From: Bradyrhizobium sp. ORS 285
GTDB lineage: Bacteria; Pseudomonadota; Alphaproteobacteria; Rhizobiales; Xanthobacteraceae
Assembly (NCBI RefSeq): GCF_900176205.1
Contig: NZ_LT859959.1
Coordinates: forward strand, 7,367,001 to 7,431,000
Length of the DNA: 64,000 nucleotides
Direction: 5' to 3'
The first letter of the stretch is position 1. Every line of letters starts with the position of its first letter. This document shows positions 9,800-19,558 of this stretch, piece after piece. The position numbers were made by a program, and so were the translations under genes. The notes under the pieces are model-generated. The model worked only from the letters and a program-made list of their open reading frames with translations. It ran no database searches and had not been told where the DNA came from.

Positions 9800-9810
9800 G
9801 GTTGATTTCC

Positions 9811-11151
9811 TCAGGTCGGCGGCGTGCCGTTGAGGTCGAGCACGTGGCCTGCGAGATAGAGCGACCCCGTGATCAGAATACGCGGCGGCACCTCATAGGC
9901 AAGCCGCGCGATGCCGGCGAGCGCGGAAGCAACACCGTCGGCGATCTCGACGCGCATGCCGAGCGTGCGCGCGGCCGCGGCGAGATCGGGGGGCGCCATC
10001 GCCTTGCTCTCATTCGGGATCGGCACGACGATGATGTGCCGCGTCAGCCCGGCGAAGTTGCCGAGGAACGCTGCGGCATCCTTGTTGCCCATCATGCCGA
10101 CGATGACCACGAGCTGACGCGAGACACGCTCCTCAAGATCACCGATCGCGGCGGCGACGACGCGGCCGCCTTCGGCATTGTGCCCACCATCGAGCCAGAT
10201 CTCCGCGCCCTGTGGCGCAATCGCAGTGAACGCGCCGTTCGACAACCGCTGCATGCGCGCCGGCCATTCGGCGTTGACGATGCCGTCCTCGAACGCCTTG
10301 GTTGCCAGCTTGAACTGATCGAGCGCGCGCAAGGTCGCGATCGCGAGCCCTGCATTGTCGAACTGATGCCGGCCGAACAGTCTGGGCGCCGGGAGATCGA
10401 GAAGACCGCGATCGTCCTGATAGACGAGCCGATTGCGCTCGACACTGACGTGCCAGCTCTCCCCGGCCGCGAACAAAGGCGCGCGCTGGCGCTTGGCCTC
10501 GCGCTCGATCACCGCCATCGCGTCCGGCTCCTGCGCCGCGGAGATCACCGGACAGCCGCGCTTGATGATGGCGGCCTTCTCGGCCGCGATCAGCGCGCGG
10601 GTATCGCCGAGGAATTCCATGTGGTCCATGCTGATCGGCGTCAGCACGGAGGCCGCGACCTGCTCGACGACATTGGTGGAATCGAGCCGGCCGCCGAGAC
10701 CGACTTCGAGCAGCACGACATCAGCGGGATGCTTCGCGAACAGCACGAACGCCGCGACGGTCTTGACTTCGAAGAAGGTGATCGGCGCGCCGGCATTGAC
10801 CCGCTCGCATTCGAGCAGCGCCGCGATCAGTTCGTTGTCATCGACGAGGACGCCGCCACCGACCTGACCCAGCCGGTAGCTCTCGTTGATGCGGACCAGC
10901 CAGGGCGAGGTGAAGACGTGGACGCGCAGGCCCGCCGCTTCGAGCATCGCCCTGAGATAAGCGACCGTGGAGCCCTTGCCATTGGTGCCGGCGACATGGA
11001 TCACGGGCGGCAGTTTGCGTTCGGGATGATCGAGCTGCGCGAGCAGCCGGTGCATGCGCTCCAGCCCGAGCGAGATCTTGCTCGGATGCAGCGCCGAGAG
11101 GCGCGTGATCAGCTCGTCGAGCGAAGGCTTGGGCTGGGCAGAAGCGTTCAC
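9811..11151 (-). CDS. folC: Bifunctional folylpolyglutamate synthase / dihydrofolate synthase
   Basis: FolC adds glutamate to dihydropteroate and then to folates. The P-loop AGTNGKGS is at residues 54-61, preceded by the SLGLERM helix of the family. The Mur-ligase-like motifs [26 protein letters not shown] and GMMGNKD follow. I chose the GTG at 11151, which overlaps the accD stop as GTGA and gives 446 residues, the normal size; an upstream frame adds only alanine/arginine-rich sequence from inside accD. accD-folC is a widely conserved pair, and coupling here suggests co-translation. Confidence 0.96.
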   Translation of the reverse strand: MNASAQPKPSLDELITRLSALHPSKISLGLERMHRLLAQLDHPERKLPPVIHVAGTNGKGSTVAYLRAMLEAAGLRVHVFTSPWLVRINESYRLGQVGGGVLVDDNELIAALLECERVNAGAPITFFEVKTVAAFVLFAKHPADVVLLEVGLGGRLDSTNVVEQVAASVLTPISMDHMEFLGDTRALIAAEKAAIIKRGCPVISAAQEPDAMAVIEREAKRQRAPLFAAGESWHVSVERNRLVYQDDRGLLDLPAPRLFGRHQFDNAGLAIATLRALDQFKLATKAFEDGIVNAEWPARMQRLSNGAFTAIAPQGAEIWLDGGHNAEGGRVVAAAIGDLEERVSRQLVVIVGMMGNKDAAAFLGNFAGLTRHIIVVPIPNESKAMAPPDLAAAARTLGMRVEIADGVASALAGIARLAYEVPPRILITGSLYLAGHVLDLNGTPPT

Positions 11152-12086
11152 GCGCTCGTTGCGACCGCCGGCGCTTCCGCCGTCTCGGCGGGCTTGGCCG
11201 GCGGCGGCAGCTGCGGCGCGGGCTTGGCATGCTCGACGGCCGGCGCCTTGGTCAGCAGGCGGCACAGCCGCGCCAGGGTCGGGCGCAGGTCATGCCGATG
11301 CACCACCATGTCGACCATGCCGTGATCGAGCAGGTACTCGGCGCGCTGGAAACCCTCGGGCAGCTTCTCGCGGATGGTCTGCTCGATGACGCGAGCGCCC
11401 GCGAAACCGATCAGCGCGCCGGGCTCGGCGATGTGGACGTCGCCCAGCATCGCATAGGACGCGGTGACGCCGCCGGTGGTCGGATTGGTCTGGACGACGA
11501 TGTAGGGCAGCTTGGCCTCGCGCAGCATCTGAACGGCGACGGTCGTGCGCGGCATCTGCATCAGCGACAGGATGCCCTCCTGCATGCGCGCGCCGCCGGA
11601 GGCCGCGAACACGATGAACGGCGACTTCTTCTCGACCGCGAGCTCCAGTCCGCGCACGATCGCCTCGCCGGCGGCCATGCCGAGCGAGCCGCCCATGAAG
11701 TCGAAATCCTGCACGGCGATGACAACGCCCATGCCTTCGAGCTTGCCGAAGCCGACCTTGACCGCATCGTTCATGCCGGTGCGCGCCCGCGCATCCTTGA
11801 TGCGGTCGGCGTAGCGGCGCTCGTCACGGAACTTGAGCGGGTCCGGCGTGACCTCGGGCAGCGCGACGTCGAACCACGTCTCGTTGTCGAACATCGACTT
11901 CAGCCGCGCCGATGCGCCCATGCGCATGTGGTAGTTGGAGCCGGGGATGACGAACTGGTTGGCCTCGACGTCCTTGTAGAACACGAGCTGTCCGGAATCC
12001 GGGCACTTGATCCAGAGGTTCTCCGGCGTCTCGCGGCGCAGGATGTTGCGGATCTTCGGCCGGACCACGTTGGTAAGCCAGTTCAT
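11148..12086 (-). CDS. accD: Acetyl-CoA carboxylase carboxyltransferase subunit beta
   Basis: AccD forms the carboxyltransferase with AccA and moves CO2 from carboxybiotin to acetyl-CoA, the first step of fatty acid synthesis. The ATG at 12086 has a GGAG site and gives [12 protein letters not shown] and 312 residues. The crotonase-fold carboxyltransferase motifs [20 protein letters not shown] and [14 protein letters not shown] are intact. The N-terminal zinc ribbon is degenerate: canonical AccD has two CPxC pairs, while here the region reads [11 protein letters not shown] and [11 protein letters not shown] with a single cysteine. As far as I recall the same loss is seen in other Rhizobiales. 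The C-terminal tail is proline/alanine-rich. Confidence 0.96.
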   Translation of the reverse strand: MNWLTNVVRPKIRNILRRETPENLWIKCPDSGQLVFYKDVEANQFVIPGSNYHMRMGASARLKSMFDNETWFDVALPEVTPDPLKFRDERRYADRIKDARARTGMNDAVKVGFGKLEGMGVVIAVQDFDFMGGSLGMAAGEAIVRGLELAVEKKSPFIVFAASGGARMQEGILSLMQMPRTTVAVQMLREAKLPYIVVQTNPTTGGVTASYAMLGDVHIAEPGALIGFAGARVIEQTIREKLPEGFQRAEYLLDHGMVDMVVHRHDLRPTLARLCRLLTKAPAVEHAKPAPQLPPPAKPAETAEAPAVATSA

Positions 12087-12180
12087 GAAAAGCTCCGTTT
12101 TGCGGTCGCCCGGATATATGGCGGGACGGCAGCGCCTCGGCAAGCCATGCCGTGGCGCTCCATACAAGGGTGGTTGATGG

Positions 12181-13017
12181 CTATTCCGCGGCCTGCTGGG
12201 CGCCGCGCACGCCCTGCGCCAGGGCTGCGGCGAGGTCGGCGACCGCGCTGACGGTCTTGGGCGTGGCCCGGCCCTCGGCGTCCAGGCTCGCCTTGAGGGC
12301 GTCGACCAGGGCCGTGCCGACCACGGCGCCGTCGGCATTGGCAGCGATGGCGCGGGCGGTCTCCGGTGTCCGGATGCCGAACCCGACGCAGACCGGAAGC
12401 GCGGTGTGGCGCTTGATCCGGGCCACGGCGGCGCCGACGGCGGAGGAGTCCGCGGCGGCCGCACCAGTGATGCCGGTGATCGAGACGTAATAGACGAAAC
12501 CGGAAGTGTTCGCGAGCACGGCCGGCAGGCGCTTGTCGTCTGTCGTCGGCGTCGCCAGGCGGATGAAGTTCAAGCCCGCCTTCAGGGCCGGGATGCACAG
12601 CTCGTCGTCTTCCTCCGGCGGCAGGTCGACGATGATCAGGCCATCGACGCCGGACGACTTGGCATCATCAAGAAACTTGTCGACGCCGTAGATGTAGATC
12701 GGGTTGTAGTAGCCCATCAGCACGATCGGCGTCGCCGCATCGCTCTCGCGGAAGCTGCGCACCAGCTGCAGCGTCTTCTTCAAGGTCATGCCCGCTTTCA
12801 GCGCGCGCAGGCCCGCCGCCTGGATCGACGGTCCATCAGCCATCGGGTCGGTGAACGGCATCCCGATCTCGATGATATCAGCGCCCGCCTGCGGCAGCGC
12901 CTTCACGATCGCGAGCGACGTCTCCGGATCGGGGTCGCCGCCCATCACGAAGGTGACGAACGCCGAGCGGCCTTCCTTCTTCAACTGCGCAAAGCGCGCA
13001 TCCATTCTCGTTGTCAT
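12181..13017 (-). CDS. trpA: Tryptophan synthase alpha chain
   Basis: TrpA cleaves indole-3-glycerol phosphate and channels indole to TrpB. The catalytic pair Glu50 (in [12 protein letters not shown]) and Asp61 matches E. coli Glu49/Asp60. The barrel motifs [18 protein letters not shown] and [11 protein letters not shown] follow. Length is 278 residues. The ATG at 13017 gives MTTRMDARF, with an alternative ATG four codons in. accD starts 94 bp downstream. Upstream, where trpB should be adjacent, a 505-bp segment with an opposite-strand DUF559 gene and two hairpins intervenes, so read-through from trpB must cross strong secondary structure. Confidence 0.97.
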   Translation of the reverse strand: MTTRMDARFAQLKKEGRSAFVTFVMGGDPDPETSLAIVKALPQAGADIIEIGMPFTDPMADGPSIQAAGLRALKAGMTLKKTLQLVRSFRESDAATPIVLMGYYNPIYIYGVDKFLDDAKSSGVDGLIIVDLPPEEDDELCIPALKAGLNFIRLATPTTDDKRLPAVLANTSGFVYYVSITGITGAAAADSSAVGAAVARIKRHTALPVCVGFGIRTPETARAIAANADGAVVGTALVDALKASLDAEGRATPKTVSAVADLAAALAQGVRGAQQAAE

Positions 13018-13040
13018 CGGGCGGCCCAGAGCGTGCTATA

Positions 13041-13089
13041 CCTCTCCCCTGTGGGGAGAGGTCGGCTGCGAAGCAGCCGGGTGAGGGGG
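13041..13089. repeat. Left inverted repeat of the DUF559 unit
   Basis: About 49 bases made of two hairpins in series: CCTCTCCCC/GGGGAGAGG, then CGGCTGCG/GCAGCCG, ending GGTGAGGGGG. The copy at 13449-13500 is the same sequence in reverse orientation, differing at only a few loop bases. The final GAGGGGG runs directly into the ATG of the DUF559 gene and may serve as its ribosome site. Confidence 0.92.
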
Positions 13090-13437
13090 ATGGAAGACAG
13101 ATTTAAGAAGCGATCCCGCGCCCTTCGGGCGTCACAAACCAGCGCGGAAGACAAGCTCTGGCAGGCGCTGCGCAACCGCAGGCTGGCGCGATGGAAATTC
13201 CGGCGCCAGCACGCAATCGATCGGTATGTCGTCGATTTCGTCACACTGGCAGGCAAGCTCATTGTCGAAGTGGACGGAGCGCCCCATTCGACCGCGTCGG
13301 AGGTCGCAAGGGACGACGCAAGAACTGCGGTGCTCGAGGCCTGCGGCTTTTTCGTCCTTCGAGTCACGAACGTCGACATATACGAGAATCTCGACGGCGT
13401 GCTCGAGGCTATCGCGAGTACGCTTCGATCTGACTGA
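13090..13437 (+). CDS. DUF559 / Vsr-like endonuclease-fold protein
   Basis: A 115-residue member of the DUF559 family (PD-(D/E)XK fold, related to the very-short-patch repair endonuclease). The core is visible: YVVDF with Asp49, then LIVEVDGAPH with Glu60, Asp62 and His66, and the closing FFVLRVTNVDI strand. The N-terminal block TSAEDKLWQALRNRR is also typical. Biological role of the family is unsettled. The gene lies on the strand opposite to the trp genes, starts at the inner edge of the left repeat and stops 11 bp before the right repeat. That makes a compact repeat-gene-repeat unit inserted between trpB and trpA. Confidence 0.9.
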   Translation: MEDRFKKRSRALRASQTSAEDKLWQALRNRRLARWKFRRQHAIDRYVVDFVTLAGKLIVEVDGAPHSTASEVARDDARTAVLEACGFFVLRVTNVDIYENLDGVLEAIASTLRSD

Positions 13438-13448
13438 GGAGAGCAAGG

Positions 13449-13500
13449 CCCCCTCACCCGGCTGCTGCGCAGCCGACCTCTCCCCGATGGGGAGAGGTGA
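13449..13500. repeat. Right inverted repeat of the DUF559 unit
   Basis: Near-perfect reverse complement of 13041-13089, starting CCCCCTCACCCGGCTGC and ending GGGGAGAGGTGA. Differences are confined to the two hairpin loops (TGT versus ATC, and one A/C change). It lies 23 bp from the trpB stop, so on the minus strand it also follows trpB and could attenuate transcription into trpA. Confidence 0.92.
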
Positions 13501-13522
13501 AGATGCACCGAGCGAGCGGCCG

Positions 13523-14746
13523 TCACTGTGCTCTCGTCCTTCCTCGCAGGATATCACCGACCTGCGGAACGTCCTTGTCGCCGCGGCCGGACATGTTGAC
13601 CACCATCAGGTGGTCTTTCGGCTTCTTCGGCGCGAGCTCCATCACCTTGGCGATGGCATGCGCCGGCTCCAGCGCCGGGATGATGCCTTCGAGGCGCGAC
13701 AGCAGTTGGAAAGCCGCGAGCGCTTCCTCGTCGGTCGCGGACAAATAGTTCACGCGGCCGACATCGTGCAGCCAGGAGTGCTCCGGTCCGATGCCGGGAT
13801 AATCGAGACCGGCGGAAATCGAATGCGCCTCGTCGATCTGTCCGTCCTCGTTCATGAGGAGATAGGTGCGGTTGCCGTGCAGCACGCCCGGACGGCCGCC
13901 GGCGATCGAGGCGGCGTGAAGATGCGTCAGACCATGGCCGGCGGCTTCGACGCCGTAGATCTCGACCGAGGGGTCATCGAGGAACGGATGGAACAGGCCC
14001 ATCGCATTGGAGCCGCCGCCGATGCAGGCGATCAGCGAGTCCGGCAGCCGGCCCTCGGCCTCCTGCATCTGCGTGCGCGTTTCGCTGCCGATCACCGACT
14101 GGAAGTCGCGCACCATCATCGGATAGGGGTGCGGGCCGGCCACGGTGCCGATGCAGTAGAACGTGTTGTGGACGTTGGTGACCCAGTCACGCAGCGCCTC
14201 GTTCATCGCATCCTTGAGCGTCTTGGCGCCGGACTGCACCGGCACGACCTTGGCGCCGAGCATCTCCATGCGGATCACGTTCGGCTGCTGCCGCTCGACG
14301 TCGACCGCGCCCATGTAGACCACGCAATCCAGCCCGAAGCGCGCACACAGCGTCGCGGTCGCGACACCGTGCTGACCGGCGCCGGTCTCGGCGATGATGC
14401 GCTTCTTGCCCATGCGGCGCGCGACCATGATCTGGCCGAGCACGTTGTTGACCTTGTGCGAGCCGGTGTGATTGAGCTCCTCGCGCTTGAAGTAGATCTT
14501 GGCGCCGCCGAGATGCTCTGTCAGCCGCTCCGCGTAGTACAGCGGCGAGGGCCGGCCGACGTAGTTCTTGAGATAGCCGGTCATCTCGGCATGAAACGCC
14601 GGATCGGCCTTGGCCTCGGCATAGGCCTTTTCCAGATCGAGGATCAGCGGCATCAGCGTTTCCGCGACGAAGCGGCCGCCGAAGATGCCGAAATGGCCAC
14701 GGTCATCAGGACCGCTGCGGTAGGAATTGGGAATGGCTGTGGTCAT
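13523..14746 (-). CDS. trpB: Tryptophan synthase beta chain
   Basis: TrpB condenses indole and serine using pyridoxal phosphate. The PLP lysine is Lys98 in [11 protein letters not shown], and the phosphate-binding loop [10 protein letters not shown] and the GAGQHG substrate loop are present. Length is 407 residues, normal for the TrpB1 type that pairs with TrpA. The ATG at 14746 overlaps the trpF stop (ATGA), showing trpF-trpB coupling. The N-terminus reads [16 protein letters not shown], with the conserved GxFGGR segment. Confidence 0.98.
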   Translation of the reverse strand: MTTAIPNSYRSGPDDRGHFGIFGGRFVAETLMPLILDLEKAYAEAKADPAFHAEMTGYLKNYVGRPSPLYYAERLTEHLGGAKIYFKREELNHTGSHKVNNVLGQIMVARRMGKKRIIAETGAGQHGVATATLCARFGLDCVVYMGAVDVERQQPNVIRMEMLGAKVVPVQSGAKTLKDAMNEALRDWVTNVHNTFYCIGTVAGPHPYPMMVRDFQSVIGSETRTQMQEAEGRLPDSLIACIGGGSNAMGLFHPFLDDPSVEIYGVEAAGHGLTHLHAASIAGGRPGVLHGNRTYLLMNEDGQIDEAHSISAGLDYPGIGPEHSWLHDVGRVNYLSATDEEALAAFQLLSRLEGIIPALEPAHAIAKVMELAPKKPKDHLMVVNMSGRGDKDVPQVGDILRGRTRAQ

Positions 14747-15402
14747 TGCACGCTCAACTCTTCAGCGGCCCGCGCCGCACGAATGAAATCCCGGATCATG
14801 TCGCAATCCTTCACACCCGGCATCCGCTCGACACCGGATGACACATCGACGCCGCCGGCACGCGTCGTCCGAACGGCGTCGGCGACATTGTCGGCGCTCA
14901 ACCCGCCGGACACCATGAACGGGCGGTCCAGCTTCAGTCCCTGCAGCACATGCCAGTCGAAGGTGGCGCCGAGGCCACCGGGGCGCGTCGCATCCTTCGG
15001 GGCGCGCGCGTCGAACAGGATGCGATCGCACACCTCGGCATAGCCGGCCAGCGGCGCCAGATCGGCGGCCGTCTCGACCGGAATGGCCTTCATGACTGGC
15101 AGGCCGAAGCGCTGCTTGAGATCGCGAATGCGCGCGACGCTCTCGCGCCCATGCAACTGGAGGAGGTCCGGGCGCAGGGTCTCGACGATGTTCTCGAACG
15201 TCGCATCATCGGCATCGACCGTCAGCGCCACCTTGAGCGCACGCCCCTTTGCCTGCTGGCCGAGCTCGCGCGCGGCCGTGAGACCGATGTGACGGGGCGA
15301 CGGCGGAAAGAACACGAATCCCACCATCTCGGCACCCGCGTCGAGCGCGGCACCGAGGGTGTCGGGCGTGGTCAGGCCGCAGATTTTGACGAGCAGGGAC
15401 AT
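14743..15402 (-). CDS. trpF: Phosphoribosylanthranilate isomerase
   Basis: TrpF carries out the Amadori rearrangement of phosphoribosylanthranilate in tryptophan synthesis. The motif KICGLTTPD includes the general-base Cys8, and the general-acid Asp131 lies in RILFDARAP. The phosphate-binding strands [10 protein letters not shown] and GVDVSSGVE are near the end. The ATG at 15402 gives [10 protein letters not shown] and 219 residues; upstream in-frame sequence is basic and unconserved. It is first in the coupled trpF-trpB pair. lapA ends 79 bp upstream on the same strand. Confidence 0.97.
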   Translation of the reverse strand: MSLLVKICGLTTPDTLGAALDAGAEMVGFVFFPPSPRHIGLTAARELGQQAKGRALKVALTVDADDATFENIVETLRPDLLQLHGRESVARIRDLKQRFGLPVMKAIPVETAADLAPLAGYAEVCDRILFDARAPKDATRPGGLGATFDWHVLQGLKLDRPFMVSGGLSADNVADAVRTTRAGGVDVSSGVERMPGVKDCDMIRDFIRAARAAEELSVQ

Positions 15403-15481
15403 CGGGAAAGAACGCACGTCCGGACGAAAGGGATCACCTGGAGCCGACGACTTCCGAAGGTCGTTCAGGCTTGCGCGCCTT

Positions 15482-15874
15482 CTACAACGCGACGCCCTGC
15501 TTGTCTCGCCCATAAGGGGCGAAAAGCCGGGCGGGGGCGGCCGGAACCAGGGATTGCGCCGGCCCCTGGTTTGCGCGCGCCGCCGCGGTCAGCTGGGCGA
15601 CTTGGGCCCGGGCGGCTTCGGCATCGGCCTGATGGCGGCGGGCCGCGCGGCGCCAACGGCGCTGGCCGATCCAGGTCGCGCAGCCGCCGGCGATCACGCC
15701 CAGGATCGCGACGGCGATGATCAGGGCAAACAGCGGCACGGCCACCGACAGCGCCGGATCGGTCGCATTGAACGGATCAAATGATACGGTAACGAAATGC
15801 CGGTTGGCGACCGCGAAAACGACGAACAGCACCAACAACGGCAGGACGATCACGACGGTGAAGAATTTTCGCAT
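15482..15874 (-). CDS. lapA: LapA-domain inner-membrane protein
   Basis: A 130-residue small membrane protein of the LapA/YciS (DUF1049) family. Two membrane segments are visible (FFTVVIVLPLLVLFVVFAVA and VAVPLFALIIAVAILGVIAG), followed by the basic WIGQRRWRRAARR and an alanine-rich soluble tail. In E. coli LapA works with LapB to set LPS synthesis by controlling LpxC turnover. It sits between ihfB and trpF, and ihfB-lapA linkage is also found in enterobacteria. I chose the ATG at 15874 over an upstream TTG at 15922 because MRKFFTVV is the usual N-terminus. Confidence 0.85.
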   Translation of the reverse strand: MRKFFTVVIVLPLLVLFVVFAVANRHFVTVSFDPFNATDPALSVAVPLFALIIAVAILGVIAGGCATWIGQRRWRRAARRHQADAEAARAQVAQLTAAARANQGPAQSLVPAAPARLFAPYGRDKQGVAL

Positions 15875-15951
15875 GCGCTCGCTCGTATCAGTCAGGCTGG
15901 TTTCGCCTCGATCAGCCGCCAACGACTAACACGTCCGGCGCGAGACGCGCG

Positions 15952-16275
15952 TCACTCGTCCGTATCGTCGGCGTCCTCGCCAGCGCCTGCCGGATTGTCC
16001 CGGTTCAGCCGCTCGCGCATTTCCTTGCCCGTCTTGAAGAACGGGACGCTCTTCTGGTCCACCGGGACATGCGCGCCGGTCCGCGGGTTGCGCCCGGCGC
16101 GGGCCGGCCGGTGCTTGACGGAGAACGCACCAAAGCCGCGGAGCTCGACGCGATCACCGCGCGCGAGCGCGGCCACGATCTCATCGAGGATCGCATTGAC
16201 GATGTTCTCGACATCCCGCTGGTAGAGATGCGGGTTGTGCTCGGCGATACGCTGAACCAGCTCGGATTTGATCAT
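15952..16275 (-). CDS. ihfB: Integration host factor subunit beta
   Basis: A 107-residue DNA-bending protein of the HU/IHF family. It has the IHF-beta N-terminus [15 protein letters not shown], the [15 protein letters not shown] hairpin and the minor-groove arm around [10 protein letters not shown]. The acidic tail (GEDADDTDE) extends beyond the E. coli length. IHF bends DNA at promoters and is often needed at sigma-54 promoters; rpoN is also in this window. sppA lies upstream, 169 bp away. Confidence 0.97.
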   Translation of the reverse strand: MIKSELVQRIAEHNPHLYQRDVENIVNAILDEIVAALARGDRVELRGFGAFSVKHRPARAGRNPRTGAHVPVDQKSVPFFKTGKEMRERLNRDNPAGAGEDADDTDE

Positions 16276-16444
16276 CGAGAAAATGTACCCGGGGAGACAG
16301 TCCCATTTCCGTGAAAATATGCAGGACTGTCAAGACGCTAAATCATTCATCGGGCCTGGGAATTGGCTTTCCGGGCTCGGCACCGTCCAATGCCGGACCA
16401 CACGCTCCACGCGAGACTCTGCGCCACGATTGTCTTGACGGGTT

Positions 16445-17425
16445 TCAATTCCCCGTTGCGGGCGTCCACAGCGCCAGCATGCCGTCGAGTCCGACCCGGT
16501 CGACCGCCTGGACGACTCCGGTGCGTTCGATTTGGCGGGCGATGCCGGACAGGCCGACGGCGTCGAGCGCGATCGAGGTGGCCGTGCGCAGGAAAGTGAG
16601 ATCACCGAAGCGCGGCACCAGCTTGTAGTCGCGCACCGGCAGGTCTTTCTTGACGTTCTTGTTGGCGACCAGCCAGGCCACTGCCGTCTTCTCATCACCG
16701 AGTTCGTCGATCAACTTGAGTTCAACCGCCTGGCGGCCGGTGAAGACGCGGCCATCGGCGACCTTCTCCAGCTGCGTGTCGTCCATGTTGCGGCGGCTCT
16801 TCACGAGACCACGGAACCAGGCGTAGGAATCCTTCACGAGGTCATCGAGCGCAGCGCGCGCTTCGGGGCTGGTCGGCTCGTAGCCGTTGGGCGCGGCCTT
16901 CAGCGGCGAGGACTTCACCTCCTCGATCTTCACGCCGACGGTCTTCAAGAGCTCGCTGACATTGGGATACTGGAACAGCACGCCGATCGAGCCGACCAGC
17001 GAGCTCTGCTGTGCGACGATGTGATCGGACGCGATGGCACCGATATAGCCGCCGGAGGCCGCGAGACCTTCGACCACAACGACGAGCGGCTTCTTGGCCT
17101 TCAGGCGAACGAGGGAATCGTAGAGCTGCTCGGAGCCGGCGGTGGTTCCGCCCGGCGAGTTGATGTGCACGATCACGGCCTCGGCCGAGGAGTTCTCGAG
17201 CCGCTCCAGCGCTTCGACCCGTTCCTGATCGCTGCGGATCAGCCCCTCGATGTTGACGCGGGCGATCGAACCGGAGGTCGACAGCGCGGTGCGGCCGCGC
17301 GGCGACATCGCCAAGCCGATCGCGGAGAGCGCAGCAATCGCGATCACCACCGCCACGACGCGCCAGAACGTCAGCTTACGGCGCAGCCTGCGGCGGTCGA
17401 CGATCACATCCGAATCTAGCGACAT
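16445..17425 (-). CDS. sppA: Signal peptide peptidase SppA, short form
   Basis: A 326-residue inner-membrane serine protease that degrades cleaved signal peptides. One N-terminal membrane segment spans about residues 19-40 after a basic cytoplasmic stretch. The crotonase-fold protease domain shows HINSPGGT, the nucleophile Ser124 in GLAASGGYIG and the general-base Lys176 in KSSPLKAAP. This is the ~36-kDa single-domain form, not the duplicated E. coli form. The ATG at 17425 begins MSLDSDVIVDRRR. Confidence 0.95.
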   Translation of the reverse strand: MSLDSDVIVDRRRLRRKLTFWRVVAVVIAIAALSAIGLAMSPRGRTALSTSGSIARVNIEGLIRSDQERVEALERLENSSAEAVIVHINSPGGTTAGSEQLYDSLVRLKAKKPLVVVVEGLAASGGYIGAIASDHIVAQQSSLVGSIGVLFQYPNVSELLKTVGVKIEEVKSSPLKAAPNGYEPTSPEARAALDDLVKDSYAWFRGLVKSRRNMDDTQLEKVADGRVFTGRQAVELKLIDELGDEKTAVAWLVANKNVKKDLPVRDYKLVPRFGDLTFLRTATSIALDAVGLSGIARQIERTGVVQAVDRVGLDGMLALWTPATGN

Positions 17426-17586
17426 GGACAGCTCCTGGAAGTCTCGGCGCGTTCTGCAGCCGCAGCCTGAATATCTCGTTATCCGATTACATCAATCGCG
17501 GCGCAATTTGAAGAAAGGAAGGCTCCGCCATGCGGCCGCCCCAGCCCTGAGCCGTGCGCTTGCATGTGGCTCGATACGCCTCAGGG

Positions 17587-17702
17587 CCTCATGGTTCGAG
17601 ACGCGCCGAAGCCGGCGCTCCTCACCATGAGGGTCAAGAATCCCGCCGCGAAAACAGGCCTCGTCCTGAGGAGCCCGCCGGAGGCGGGCGTCTCGAAGGA
17701 CG
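17587..17702. repeat. Composite palindromic repeat
   Basis: Several nested arms: CCTCATGGT (17587) with ACCATGAGG (17624-17632), CGTCCT (17662) with AGGACG (17697-17702), TCGAGACGC (17597) with GCGTCTCGA (17688-17696), and GCCCGCC with GGCGGGC in between. The pairing of distant arms suggests a single large structured element. It looks like one of the dispersed repeats of Bradyrhizobium genomes, but I see only this copy in the window. Confidence 0.75.
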
Positions 17703-17794
17703 GTGGTCGGCACGCTGTCGGCGGCGAGCTTTGCTCATATGCGACCGCTCTGCAGCAGTGAGGGAGCTGGAAGACTGCCAGAGCCGCGATTGCA

Positions 17795-17823
17795 CAAAAA
17801 AACCCCGGCCGAAGCCGGGGCTT
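17795..17823 (-). terminator. Rho-independent terminator after rpsA
   Basis: On the minus strand, GCCCCGGC-TTCG-GCCGGGG is followed by seven T residues. It lies 26 bp after the rpsA stop and is a textbook intrinsic terminator with a stable TTCG loop. Confidence 0.93.
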
Positions 17824-17848
17824 TGATCTCGTCACACGAACCGAAGGC

Positions 17849-19558
17849 TTACTTCGAGTCGCGGTTCTTGAGCGCGGTGCCCAGGATGTCGCCCAGCGTC
17901 GCGCCCGAATCGGACGAGCCGTACTGCGCGATGGCTTCCTTCTCTTCCGCGACTTCCAGCGCCTTGATCGACACCTGGACCTTGCGGGCCTTCTTGTCGA
18001 ACTGGATCACGCGGGCATCGACCTTCTCACCGACGGCGAACCGCTCGGTGCGCTGATCGTTGCGATCGCGCGCCAGCTCGGAGCGCTTGATGAAGGTGGT
18101 GAAGTCGGTGCCGGTGATCTTGACGTCGATGCCGCCGTCCTTGACGTCGAGCACTTCGCAAGTCACGACCGCACCCTTCTTGACATCGCCCGGCTCGGCG
18201 AAGGGGTCGCCTTCGAGCTGCTTGATGCCGAGCGAGATGCGCTCCTTCTCCACGTCGACGTCGAGCACCACGGCCTTGACCATGTCGCCCTTCTTGTAGT
18301 TGTCGATGACCTGCTCGCCCGGCAACTTCCAGTCGAGATCCGACAGATGGACCATGCCGTCGACGTCGCCCTCGAGACCCAGGAACAGGCCGAACTCGGT
18401 CTTGTTCTTGACCTCGCCCTCGACCACCGAACCCGTCGGATGCTTCTCGACGAAGACCTCCCACGGATTGCGCATGGTCTGCTTGAGACCGAGCGAGATG
18501 CGGCGCTTGACGCTGTCGACCTCGAGCACCTGCACTTCGACCTCCTGCGAGGTCGACACGATCTTGCCGGGGTGCATGTTCTTCTTGGTCCACGACATCT
18601 CGGAGACGTGGATCAGGCCTTCGATGCCCGGCTCGAGCTCGACGAACGCGCCGTAGTCGGTGATGTTGGTGACACGGCCGTGGAAGCGGGCCTGCAGCGG
18701 GTACTTCGCCTCGATGCCCTGCCACGGATCGTCCAGGAGCTGCTTCATGCCCAGCGAGATGCGGTGCGTCTCGTGGTTGATCTTGATGATCTTGACCTTG
18801 ACGGTCTGGCCGATCGAGAGCACCTCGGTCGGATGGTTGACACGGCGCCAGGCGATGTCGGTGACGTGCAGCAGGCCGTCGATGCCGCCGAGGTCGACGA
18901 ACGCACCGTAATCGGTGATGTTCTTGACGACGCCGTCGATCACCTGACCCTCTTCGAGGTTCTGCACCAGCTCCTGGCGCTGCTCGGCGCGGGTCTCTTC
19001 CAGCACGGTCCGGCGCGACACGACGATGTTGCCGCGGCGACGATCCATCTTGAGGATCTGGAACGGCTGCGAGTTGTTCATCAGCGGGGCGACGTCGCGG
19101 ATCGGACGGATGTCGACCTGCGAACGCGGCAGGAAGGCGACTGCGCCATCCAGGTCGACGGTGAAGCCGCCCTTGACCTGGTTGAAGATGACGCCGTTAA
19201 CCTTTTCGTTGTTCTGGAACGCCTTCTCGAGCTTGCCCCAGCTCTCTTCGCGGCGCGCCTTGTCGCGCGACAGCACGGCTTCGCCGAGCGCGTTCTCGAT
19301 GCGGTCGAGGAACACTTCGACCTCGTCACCGACCTTCAGCTCGCTGTCGCGGCCGGGACCGGAAAATTCACGCAGCGCCACGCGGCCTTCGGTCTTCAGG
19401 CCGACGTCGATGACGGCCATGTCCTTCTCGATCGCGACGACCTTGCCCTTGACGACGGAGCTTTCCTGAAGATTGCCCTTCGTGAAGGACTCGTCCAGCA
19501 TCGCGGCAAAATCATCGCGGCTGGGATTGTAGGAATTAGCAGACGTACTCGAAGCCAT
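17849..19558 (-). CDS. rpsA: 30S ribosomal protein S1
   Basis: S1 binds mRNA on the small subunit and helps start translation on structured messages. The 569-residue protein has six S1/OB repeats; repeats 3-6 are marked by the recurring NITDYGAFV, TEFGLFLGL and RISLGLKQ strings. The ATG at 19558 has a GGAG site and gives MASSTSANSYNPSRDDFAAML; sequence upstream in frame is unrelated. cmk-rpsA linkage is ancient. cmk ends 253 bp upstream, enough for an additional rpsA promoter. Confidence 0.98.
   Translation of the reverse strand: MASSTSANSYNPSRDDFAAMLDESFTKGNLQESSVVKGKVVAIEKDMAVIDVGLKTEGRVALREFSGPGRDSELKVGDEVEVFLDRIENALGEAVLSRDKARREESWGKLEKAFQNNEKVNGVIFNQVKGGFTVDLDGAVAFLPRSQVDIRPIRDVAPLMNNSQPFQILKMDRRRGNIVVSRRTVLEETRAEQRQELVQNLEEGQVIDGVVKNITDYGAFVDLGGIDGLLHVTDIAWRRVNHPTEVLSIGQTVKVKIIKINHETHRISLGMKQLLDDPWQGIEAKYPLQARFHGRVTNITDYGAFVELEPGIEGLIHVSEMSWTKKNMHPGKIVSTSQEVEVQVLEVDSVKRRISLGLKQTMRNPWEVFVEKHPTGSVVEGEVKNKTEFGLFLGLEGDVDGMVHLSDLDWKLPGEQVIDNYKKGDMVKAVVLDVDVEKERISLGIKQLEGDPFAEPGDVKKGAVVTCEVLDVKDGGIDVKITGTDFTTFIKRSELARDRNDQRTERFAVGEKVDARVIQFDKKARKVQVSIKALEVAEEKEAIAQYGSSDSGATLGDILGTALKNRDSK

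Larger units (their letters stand above)
17426..17848. other. Intergenic region between sppA and rpsA
   Basis: It contains a composite palindrome at 17587-17702 and the rpsA terminator at 17795-17823, both listed separately. The open frames here translate the repeat and look non-coding. Confidence 0.7.

Noticed and set aside
9802..11325. A 507-codon plus-strand frame opposite folC
   Set aside because: Translation is low in hydrophobic cores and rich in Asp, Arg and His repeats, typical of a shadow. The folC motifs on the minus strand are unambiguous.
13018..15520. A trp leader peptide or attenuator
   Set aside because: No Trp-rich short frame followed by competing hairpins is seen near trpF. 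The hairpins near trpA belong to the DUF559 repeats.
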